Shown piece after piece: positions 26,122 through 32,671 of a stretch of 32,671 bases of DNA (position 1 is the stretch's first letter; every line of letters begins with the position of its first letter). Below the pieces are notes generated by a model. That model saw nothing but the letters and a program-made list of their open reading frames with translations, ran no database searches and was not told the origin of the DNA. A program made the translations under genes and the position numbers. Source of the stretch: Lachnospiraceae bacterium (GTDB lineage: Bacteria > Bacillota > Clostridia > Lachnospirales > Lachnospiraceae); NCBI GenBank assembly GCA_017480445.1, contig JAFVAO010000013.1, positions 1-32,671 on the forward strand, read 5' to 3'.

Positions 26122-27693
26122 CTAACTTTCCGCCAGCAAAAGCTTCGTATATGCCTCCTGCGGCGCTTCAAAGATCTGCTTCGTCTCCCCCTGCTCAATG
26201 ATCCGTCCGTCCTTCATGACCATGATCCGGTCGCTCATCCGATACACTACATTGATATCATGTGAGATAAACAGATATGCCACGCCCATCTCCCTCTGCA
26301 GCTTCTTCATCAGATCCATGACCTGCGCCTGCAGCGTCACATCCAGGGCTGATACCGGCTCATCCGCAATCACGAGCGCCGGCCTTGTGATCAGCGCCTG
26401 TCCGATGCTGATCCGCTGTCTCTGTCCGCCGGAGAGCTGTGACGGCTTGCGGTGCAGATAGCTTTCATCCATGCCGATCTTGCGCAGCATCTCACAGACC
26501 AGCTCCCGCCGTTTGTCCGCCGTCATTTTCCACGCGTCATCTCTGGCTGCCGCCGCCCGCAGCGGCTCCGTCAACAGCCACTCCACCGTCTTGGCAGGGT
26601 TCAGACTGCTGTAGGGATCCTGAAAAATCATTTGCGGTCTGACAGATGCGTGCCTGACCTCGCCGGTAATGTCCCGATTCATCCCGAGGATCGCCTTGGA
26701 GAGCGAACTCTTCCCGCACCCGCTCTCTCCTACAAGCCCCAGCGTCTCTCCCTGCCGGATCACAAAATTGGCGTCGGACACCACGAGCTGCTTCTCATTT
26801 TTTTTGAAAAATCCGGTCTTCTGCTTCGGGTAAAATACGTTGAGATGCGCTACCTCCACGACAGGCGGCTGCTGTGTCACGACCGCCTCCTCGCCCCGCT
26901 TCCGCTTGGGCACCGCCGCAATCAGCCGCTTGGTATAGGCCTCCTGCGGATGTTCAAAAATCGCTTCGGTTCTGCCGCTCTCCACCACCTGTCCGTTCTG
27001 CATCACCAGAATCCGGTCGCAGATCCGCCGTGCCAGATTCAAGTCATGGGTGATGAAGATCATCGCATTTTTTTCTCGTTCATTAATCTCCTTCAAAAGC
27101 GCGATCACCTGGTTCTGGATCGTCACGTCCAGCGCCGTCGTCGGCTCATCCGCCACCAACAGATCCGGGTGCAGGATGGTCGCCATGGCGATCATGACAC
27201 GCTGCCGCATACCGCCGGAAAGTTGATGCGGATAACAGCCATACAAGATCTCCGGACTTTTAAGCCCCACCGCGGCGAAGCGCTCGCAGACCTTCCGGCG
27301 CCGCTCCTCCTTCGGCAGATCCGTATGCAGCAAAAGCATCTCTTCCACTTGGGCACCTACTTTCCCAGTCGGATTCAACGAAGTCATCGGCTCCTGAAAA
27401 ATCATGGACATCCGCGCGCCCTGATACCTTCTGTACAGTGCCTTATCCTGTGCCCTGCCAGCCTGCGCCATCACCTGTCCGTCAAACAGAATCTGACCGG
27501 AACAGATCTGCGCGTCATCCGCCAGCAGTCCCATAAGTGTGAGCGCCGTCACCGATTTGCCGGATCCGGACTCTCCCACAATGCCCAGAATCTCTCCGCG
27601 TTCCACGGTAAGGTTCACATGCGAGATCGCCGGATTGCCCGGGAATTTCACGGTGAGATCCTCGATCTGCACCAGAGTCGTACGATCACTCAT
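26122..27693 (-). CDS. Oligopeptide/dipeptide ABC transporter, fused double ATP-binding protein
   Basis: 523 aa with two complete ABC ATPase domains in one chain, equivalent to OppD plus OppF (as in YejF or GsiA). Domain 1 (about 1-260): Walker A GESGSGKS, signature LSGGMRQR, Walker B LLVADEPTT. Domain 2 (about 285-523): Walker A GESGCGKS, signature LSGGQRQR, Walker B LVIADEPVS. Both have the switch histidine (FITHD, FISHD). The linker near 265-285 is basic. AGGAGG lies 6 nt upstream of the ATG and the start overlaps the oppC stop by 8 nt. It is the last gene before the terminator. Confidence 0.93.
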   Translation of the reverse strand: MSDRTTLVQIEDLTVKFPGNPAISHVNLTVERGEILGIVGESGSGKSVTALTLMGLLADDAQICSGQILFDGQVMAQAGRAQDKALYRRYQGARMSMIFQEPMTSLNPTGKVGAQVEEMLLLHTDLPKEERRRKVCERFAAVGLKSPEILYGCYPHQLSGGMRQRVMIAMATILHPDLLVADEPTTALDVTIQNQVIALLKEINEREKNAMIFITHDLNLARRICDRILVMQNGQVVESGRTEAIFEHPQEAYTKRLIAAVPKRKRGEEAVVTQQPPVVEVAHLNVFYPKQKTGFFKKNEKQLVVSDANFVIRQGETLGLVGESGCGKSSLSKAILGMNRDITGEVRHASVRPQMIFQDPYSSLNPAKTVEWLLTEPLRAAAARDDAWKMTADKRRELVCEMLRKIGMDESYLHRKPSQLSGGQRQRISIGQALITRPALVIADEPVSALDVTLQAQVMDLMKKLQREMGVAYLFISHDINVVYRMSDRIMVMKDGRIIEQGETKQIFEAPQEAYTKLLLAES

Positions 27694-28540
27694 GGGACAC
27701 CTCCTCCCCGCTTCTGCGGATGCCCTCGCTTAACAGTGCAAAGCCCAGAACGATCCAGACAATCGTAAGCCCCGGAGAAAGCGCGTACCAGGGCGCTCTG
27801 GTCAGGTATCCCTGCGCATCCGACAGCATATTGCCCAGACTTGCGTCCGGCGGCAGCACACCGATTCCCAGATAGCTCATGCCGGACTCCGCCAGAATCG
27901 CATTGTTGAAACCGATCATCACCGACACCCAAAAGGTAGAAAAAATATTCGGCAGAATGTGGACGAACAAGATACGCGCCCGCCCTACCCCCATCAATCG
28001 CGCACGGCGAATGTAATCCGCATCGCGCAGGCGAATGAACTCACTGCGCACGATCCGGATAAAACTGGGCGTGAAGACAATCCCCAGCGACAGGATCAGA
28101 TTGTGCCTGCCGCTCCCCAGGAGACTGATCATAACCAGTGCCAGCAAAATACTGGGAAATCCATTGATCGCATCCACGATCCGCATGAGCGCCTCGTCTA
28201 AGATCCCGCCAAAATAACCCGTGGTCGCTCCGATCAGAATACCAAGGCTTCCGGAGATCAACACGACAAAGGCACTGACCACAATGGTCGTCCCTGCCCC
28301 ATGCATCACGCGGGAAAAAATATCCCTGCCAAAGTTGTCCGTGCCGAACAGGTGCCTCCAGGTAGGCGCATGAAAGCGCTCCGCCGCCGACATCGCCGTC
28401 GTGCTGTACGGTGTCCAAAACATCCCCAGCACCGCCATACACACGGCTGTCACCGTCATGAACAAACCGATCCACAGGTACCAATTGACGCTTCCGCTAT
28501 GCACTTTTTTTTCATTCGTTTTGTTTGTCATCCGCGTCAC
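27686..28540 (-). CDS. Oligopeptide/dipeptide ABC transporter permease, OppC/DppC type
   Basis: 284 aa. An N-terminal membrane helix (about 20-42) is followed by the family segment HLFGTDNFGRDIFSRVMHG, then five more helices. The EAA-like coupling loop is DADYIRRARLMGVGRARIL. Start is GTG at 28538-28540 or ATG at 28529-28531; the only ribosome binding candidate is AGGG, so translation is probably coupled to oppB, whose stop lies 4 nt before. With OppB it forms the transmembrane channel. Confidence 0.92.
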   Translation of the reverse strand: MTRMTNKTNEKKVHSGSVNWYLWIGLFMTVTAVCMAVLGMFWTPYSTTAMSAAERFHAPTWRHLFGTDNFGRDIFSRVMHGAGTTIVVSAFVVLISGSLGILIGATTGYFGGILDEALMRIVDAINGFPSILLALVMISLLGSGRHNLILSLGIVFTPSFIRIVRSEFIRLRDADYIRRARLMGVGRARILFVHILPNIFSTFWVSVMIGFNNAILAESGMSYLGIGVLPPDASLGNMLSDAQGYLTRAPWYALSPGLTIVWIVLGFALLSEGIRRSGEEVSHE

Positions 28541-28544
28541 TACC

Positions 28545-29519
28545 CTATTGCTTGCTGATCTGCGGGTTGATCACCCGATACAGCATATCTACCCAAAAAT
28601 ACACGATGATCACCACCGCCGTAATGTACAGAATCAATATCTCCACCACCGGAAAATCGCGGTTGGAGATCGAACTGATCAAAAGCCTTCCCACACCGGG
28701 CAAGCCGAACACCTGCTCCACAACGATACTGCCTGCCACAATCTCAGCAATAATCATGCCGAGAAAGGTGATCACAGGCATCAATGCGTTGCGCAGCACA
28801 TGTCCGTACATGATCCGCCGCGAAGAACATCCCTTGCTGCGCGCCGTGCGCACGTAATCCTGCGACTGCTCCGTCAACATGGAATTGCGCAGAAACCGTG
28901 CCGTCATAGCAATCTTGGGCAATGCGACAGAGATAGCAGGAAATATCAGATACCGTAAGAATCCGGCAAAGTCATCGCGATAACTCACGTATCCGCCGGG
29001 CGTAAACCACTTGAGAACCATACCGAAGAAATAAGTCACCAGAATACCGAGGAAAAAAGAGGGCACAGCCATCGTGGTCTGTGTCAGCACATTCAAAACC
29101 GCATCCAGAATGCGGTTTTTGCTCCGCACCCAAAATACCCCCAGCGGGATGGATACCACGATAATGAGCAACACAGACAGCACCGCAAGCCAAAGCGTCA
29201 CGGGAAGCTTGTCCCCGATCAGCTCTGCCACCGGCATCATTTCATTCATGGATTTGGAGTAGCGGTAGCTCCTCCCGAAATCCCCTTTTAACACGCCGCC
29301 TATCCAGTGCGTGTACCGCACGAGGGGCGGATCGTTCAGACCAAGCTCCTCGCGGAGCTGCTCCTCCCGCTCGGGCGTGGCTTCCGTGCCTAAGATCGCA
29401 GTCACCACGTCGCCGGGAATGATCTGGAACGCAAGGAAAGCGGCCACGGATACCAGAAACAATGTCATAATGAGAGTGATGATTTTTTTCCCGAATAAAC
29501 GGATACTCTGGTATGCCAT
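28545..29519 (-). CDS. Oligopeptide/dipeptide ABC transporter permease, OppB/DppB type
   Basis: 324 aa, normal length. It has an N-terminal helix (about 12-32) followed by IPGDVV and the long periplasmic-side loop with ELGLNDPPLVRYTHWI, typical of OppB/DppB, and five further helices. The coupling loop is SQDYVRTARSKGCSSRRIM, near residue 225, followed by the conserved VEQVFGLPGVGRLL. AAGGAG lies 7 nt upstream of the ATG, 19 nt after oppA. Confidence 0.94.
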   Translation of the reverse strand: MAYQSIRLFGKKIITLIMTLFLVSVAAFLAFQIIPGDVVTAILGTEATPEREEQLREELGLNDPPLVRYTHWIGGVLKGDFGRSYRYSKSMNEMMPVAELIGDKLPVTLWLAVLSVLLIIVVSIPLGVFWVRSKNRILDAVLNVLTQTTMAVPSFFLGILVTYFFGMVLKWFTPGGYVSYRDDFAGFLRYLIFPAISVALPKIAMTARFLRNSMLTEQSQDYVRTARSKGCSSRRIMYGHVLRNALMPVITFLGMIIAEIVAGSIVVEQVFGLPGVGRLLISSISNRDFPVVEILILYITAVVIIVYFWVDMLYRVINPQISKQ

Positions 29520-29538
29520 GACCGGACTCCTTTCTGTT

Positions 29539-31158
29539 TTACTTTGTGTAGTACACTACGCTCATATCCTGTACATAAATGGGATAGAAGGTATAGCCGG
29601 CAAGCTCCTGCTTGATGGCCACGGTGATGGGCGGTACGGAGATAAACGCCGTGCCGGCATCCTCCGCCATCAGTCTCTGCAGCTCCTTGTAGTAGGTTGC
29701 TTTCTCGGCAAGGTCAAGGCTTGCTGCTGCCTTCGCGTAGGTTTCATCAAATGCGGGATTCGCATAGTTGATGAAGTTTTTGGAGGATTCTGTCTGGAAA
29801 CGGTTGAGCAGATAGCCGGGCGTCAGATCGGTCGTGATGCCGCTGATGGTGCCCTGGTATTTGCGTCCGTTATAGACGTCGTTCAGCCAGGTCTCCCATT
29901 CCACCGGAACAATGGTGGTATGGATGTTTGCCGCGTTCAGCTGATCTGCGATCACTTCCGCCGTCTGCATGTGCACCTCGTAGTTAGCGGGCACCTTGAT
30001 CTCGAAGTTAATACCGTCCGGGAAACCTGCCTCTGTCAAGAGCTCTTTGGCCTTCGCAGTGTTGGCGCCGGTGCCGTACACATCATTCAGATCTACATAG
30101 TAGCTCTGCATGGTGGGCAGCATCGCCGCGCTGACGATTGCTCCGTTGCCGCCGAACACAAACTCGTTGACAGAATCCTTATCCAGCGCGTAGCAGATCG
30201 CCTGACGTACCCTCGCATCCTTCAGCGTGTCATCCGCATTGTTCAAAAACAGTGCCTGCACTACGTTGGAGGGCGCTGCAAGCACCTGCATGCTGTCTGC
30301 AAGCTCTGTCGCCTGAGAATCGGTCAGGTAAGGGTAGATGTCGATGGAACCGCCCTTCAACTCTAAGAGCGCCGTATCTGCACTGTTGACGATCTTGAAA
30401 TCAACCTCGTCCAGATAGGGCAGACCCTCCTGCCAATAGTCCGCGTTCTTTTTCACCACAATCCCCTCCTGGGGCTTGTATGAGACAAAAGAAAACGGTC
30501 CGGTACCGATCGGCTGTGCCGCCTCATCCTCTCCGCTGCCCGCGGGGATGATCGCTGCTGTGAAGCTGTAGATCAGCTCCAGATTCGCACTGCCTACGGA
30601 TACCTGAACCGTCTTATCGTCCAGAATATCTACACTCGTGATGCCGCCCTTGTCGGCGCTCAGAGTGGAAATGAGTGCAGTGCCATCCAACAGACCGGAC
30701 ACGCGGTCCAGCGAATATTTCACGTCTTCCGCCGTCACAGGATTTCCGTTGTGGAACTTAACCCCCTCACGCAAGGTGAACGTATAGGTCAAGCCATCCT
30801 CGGAAACGCTGTAATCACTGGCTACTGCATTCATCAGATTACCGTTTGGATCGGGCTTTAACAGCCCTTCAAAAATGTTAAACAGAATTTCTTTCGTTCC
30901 TGCCGCAGTTGCTTTGTGTGGGTCAAGACTATCCATATCCTGCTGTATACCTACAACAACTTTCCCCCCGTAGACAGGCTCTCCTGCGACGGCCGCCTCC
31001 GTGCTCTGCGAAGCCTCCGCACTTTGGGAGCTCTCTGCTACTGTGGATTCCTTAGAGGACTTATCCTCCGAAGACTCTCCTGTACCGCCTGTGCATCCGC
31101 TCAGTGCAGTCATGATCAGAAGTGCCGCCATGAAGCAAACGCTAACTCGTCTTTTCAT
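29539..31158 (-). CDS. Oligopeptide/dipeptide ABC transporter substrate-binding lipoprotein
   Basis: 539 aa SBP family 5 protein. The signal peptide ends in a lipobox, LSGC, near residue 21, so the mature protein is anchored to the outer face of the membrane by a lipidated cysteine. A Ser/Glu/Thr-rich linker of about 45 residues follows, then the binding domain starting GGKVVVGIQQDMDSLDPHKA, with TFTLREGVKFHNGNPVTAED, the family signature. GAGGAG lies 10 nt upstream of this ATG; the frame continues upstream without a better start. Its own promoter overlaps the end of the preceding gene. The ligand cannot be predicted from sequence. Confidence 0.94.
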   Translation of the reverse strand: MKRRVSVCFMAALLIMTALSGCTGGTGESSEDKSSKESTVAESSQSAEASQSTEAAVAGEPVYGGKVVVGIQQDMDSLDPHKATAAGTKEILFNIFEGLLKPDPNGNLMNAVASDYSVSEDGLTYTFTLREGVKFHNGNPVTAEDVKYSLDRVSGLLDGTALISTLSADKGGITSVDILDDKTVQVSVGSANLELIYSFTAAIIPAGSGEDEAAQPIGTGPFSFVSYKPQEGIVVKKNADYWQEGLPYLDEVDFKIVNSADTALLELKGGSIDIYPYLTDSQATELADSMQVLAAPSNVVQALFLNNADDTLKDARVRQAICYALDKDSVNEFVFGGNGAIVSAAMLPTMQSYYVDLNDVYGTGANTAKAKELLTEAGFPDGINFEIKVPANYEVHMQTAEVIADQLNAANIHTTIVPVEWETWLNDVYNGRKYQGTISGITTDLTPGYLLNRFQTESSKNFINYANPAFDETYAKAAASLDLAEKATYYKELQRLMAEDAGTAFISVPPITVAIKQELAGYTFYPIYVQDMSVVYYTK

Positions 31159-31212
31159 AATCTTACTTCTCCTCTTCGTCAAATGAAGTCTCTCATTATT
31201 CAATTGTCACCC

Positions 31213-31629
31213 TTATTGTAACATAGTAAACGGGGAATGCAAGTTTTTTATTACGTACAAAACCAGGCTTACCACCAACAGCCCGCCTCCCACGATCCAA
31301 TACACCTTGGAAAGCCGGTTCGTCGTGCCGTAAATCTCCAGGATGCCGGTGAAGACACTGCCCAGCAGGAAAGTCAGCACCGCCGACTGATAGACGCTGA
31401 AAGCGATTCCCGAAGCATTCGCTGCCTTATCCGAACCGCGTGTTCGCAGCCACACCGTGTAGGGCAGCACCACGCCCAAAAGCGGAATGAGCGCCGCCCA
31501 GACCATGAAGCCCGAGTACACCCCATGACTGAAATACTCATAGATTGCGGAAAAAACCGCCGTAAAGATGGTAATCCCCGCAAATACATTTCTGGCTCGT
31601 TTTACCTGTTCTCTGACCTGTGTATCCAT
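31213..31629 (-). CDS. Small membrane protein of unknown function
   Basis: 138 aa with four predicted membrane helices at about 15-32, 38-58, 74-96 and 108-127. It begins MDTQVREQVKRARNVFAGIT and contains a conserved-looking PYTVWLRTRGSDKAANASGI loop. AGGAGG lies 8 nt upstream of the ATG at 31627-31629; the frame is open further upstream, overlapping the preceding gene, but without a ribosome binding site. It follows the glycosidase-family gene after 76 nt and precedes the opp operon. I do not recognise a family. Confidence 0.75.
   Translation of the reverse strand: MDTQVREQVKRARNVFAGITIFTAVFSAIYEYFSHGVYSGFMVWAALIPLLGVVLPYTVWLRTRGSDKAANASGIAFSVYQSAVLTFLLGSVFTGILEIYGTTNRLSKVYWIVGGGLLVVSLVLYVIKNLHSPFTMLQ
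31215..31242 (-). promoter_or_regulatory. Promoter of the opp operon
   Basis: On the minus strand TTGCAT (31237-31242) and TACAAT (31215-31220) are separated by 16 nt, 57 nt upstream of the oppA ATG. It lies inside the last codons of the preceding membrane protein gene. Confidence 0.6.
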
Positions 31630-31705
31630 CTGTCCTGCCTCCTGTTTTCTCACTTCTGATCTGTTCGTTTGTCTCCTCTTGCGCTTCCTCATTTGCCATG
31701 ACTGT

Positions 31706-32671
31706 CTAGTATGCAATATACACAATATCGCTGACCGCCCGCTCCCTGATCCTTCCCGTGGTGGTGGGATTGTTCACCAACTCGCCGTTATAAACCATGG
31801 TGGAGGAGCCGCCGCCGTCCAGATTATAGGCGGTCACAACGCCCAGCTTTTGCATGAACTCCGCCAGCTCGTATAAGGATAGCCCTACGCTCTCATTGGT
31901 TCTGCCGTCGGACACCACCATCACATAATCCCCGTTTGCCAGAATCCCGATGGCAGTCCTGGGATTATCCCGCATGGCCTTATCCACCTCATCTGTCGTA
32001 CTCACGGAAATCTCCCCTGCCTCAATTAATGCCGGTCCGAAGGACAGCACCTGCCAGGCACCCTGCTCCACCAATTCATGCGCTGTGATCTCACCCTCAT
32101 CCACAATGCGGAAAGAGCCATCCTGCCAGATCACCAGATCCTTCTGGCCGTCCTTGCCTTCCTCGCGATACAGTACGCCGTTGCGGATCACATAGCCCGT
32201 CTCCCTTGCGCCGTAGTAGTCCCCGTTGATCGCCAGCACTGCGCCAACGCTTTCAGCGATCTCCGTCGTCTTCTCCGTCACGTTTCGCCCATATGCGCCC
32301 TGGGCAAATGCCGTCCGCAGCGCCACCGGCGTACTGGTGTCGATCTGTGCCACATAGATATCCGTGTCATATTCGCGATATTCCGTCAGCGTGATTTCGG
32401 ACGTCGTGCCGGAGCTTTTGGGCGTTTTTGTGCTTTTTTCGGTTACACTTTCTTGCTCCTTTGCACGCTCCGAGACCTTCGATTCTCCTGATACGGCTTT
32501 GTCCGATGCTTTCTTCCTTCCGGAAGGTTTTTTCGCCGGCGCGTCTCCTTCTTTGCTGTGTTCTTTGGCGTGCGCGACCACGGTTCCCTGCGGAACTGAT
32601 ATTTTCTCCTGATCTACCACCTCATAGACCGAAGAAATGACAAAGGTGTCCAGAACGGCATACAAAGTGAA
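31706..32671 (-). CDS. Phosphodiester glycosidase (NAGPA) family protein, 5' end beyond window
   Basis: 321 residues visible, open to the window edge, so the start is missing. The first residues (TLYAVLDTFVISSVYEVV) look like the end of a membrane anchor. A lysine/serine/glutamate-rich low-complexity linker of about 70 residues follows, then the NAGPA domain (PF09992-type): AINGDYYGARETGYVIRNG, the GPALIEAGE turn, NPRTAIGILANGDYVMVVSD, and TAYNLDGGGSSTMVYNGELV near the end. Members act on the sugar phosphodiesters of cell surface or exopolysaccharides, or in sporulation-associated envelope remodelling. The exact substrate is unknown. Confidence 0.88.
   Translation of the reverse strand, partial: FTLYAVLDTFVISSVYEVVDQEKISVPQGTVVAHAKEHSKEGDAPAKKPSGRKKASDKAVSGESKVSERAKEQESVTEKSTKTPKSSGTTSEITLTEYREYDTDIYVAQIDTSTPVALRTAFAQGAYGRNVTEKTTEIAESVGAVLAINGDYYGARETGYVIRNGVLYREEGKDGQKDLVIWQDGSFRIVDEGEITAHELVEQGAWQVLSFGPALIEAGEISVSTTDEVDKAMRDNPRTAIGILANGDYVMVVSDGRTNESVGLSLYELAEFMQKLGVVTAYNLDGGGSSTMVYNGELVNNPTTTGRIRERAVSDIVYIAY

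Noticed and set aside
26452..27768. Plus-strand open frame of 438 codons
   Set aside because: Antisense to the double ATP-binding protein, with no ribosome binding site or domain.

Overview
The window looks like a chromosomal piece of a spore-forming Firmicute of the class Clostridia, most likely Lachnospiraceae. The clues are spoVAD and spoVAE homologues, strong AAGGAG/AGGAGG ribosome binding sites, a DUF5721-type protein that I associate with Lachnospiraceae, and arginine and F-type ATP synthase genes of clostridial character. I saw no tRNA, rRNA or CRISPR array.

Layout. Positions 1-530 hold the 5' part of an ISLre2/UPF0236-type transposase that runs off the window. Positions 634-3627 hold a peptide deformylase-like gene and an Spx/ArsC-like gene behind their own promoter, then an ECF sigma factor followed by a membrane-anchored protein with three PepSY-like repeats (probable anti-sigma factor). 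Positions 3653-7752 form an arginine operon on the minus strand, argC - GNAT acetyltransferase - argJ - argB, with a good promoter, two ArgR-box-like palindromes and a terminator. Positions 7825-15800 hold the ATP synthase operon atpB-E-F-(delta/alpha fusion)-G-D-C, extended by two tandem paralogous membrane proteins of unknown function. argG lies directly upstream (15820-17122), so the ATP synthase operon is sandwiched between arginine genes.

Positions 17205-21761 are a mixed region: DUF1294, degV, DUF5721, then spoVAD and spoVAE separated by an 81-aa unknown and ridA, without spoVAC. A 96-bp two-tier inverted repeat sits upstream of spoVAD. Positions 21679-24453 encode a Ca2+-type P-ATPase, divergent from a soluble chemoreceptor with a C-terminal CZB zinc domain (24619-26019). 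Positions 26042-31242 are an oligopeptide/dipeptide ABC transporter operon, oppA-oppB-oppC and a single gene with both ATPase domains. The right edge has a small four-helix membrane protein and a phosphodiester glycosidase (NAGPA) family protein cut by the window end.

The most striking observation is in the ATP synthase. There is no free delta-subunit gene. Instead the alpha subunit carries an N-terminal extension of about 90 residues that looks like the C-terminal domain of delta/OSCP, translationally coupled to atpF. The delta N-terminal helical domain is absent. If real, each F1 would carry three delta-like domains instead of one. In the same operon, atpB as sequenced has a one-base frameshift that removes the last transmembrane helix. 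This is either a sequence error or a genuine lesion and should be settled first.
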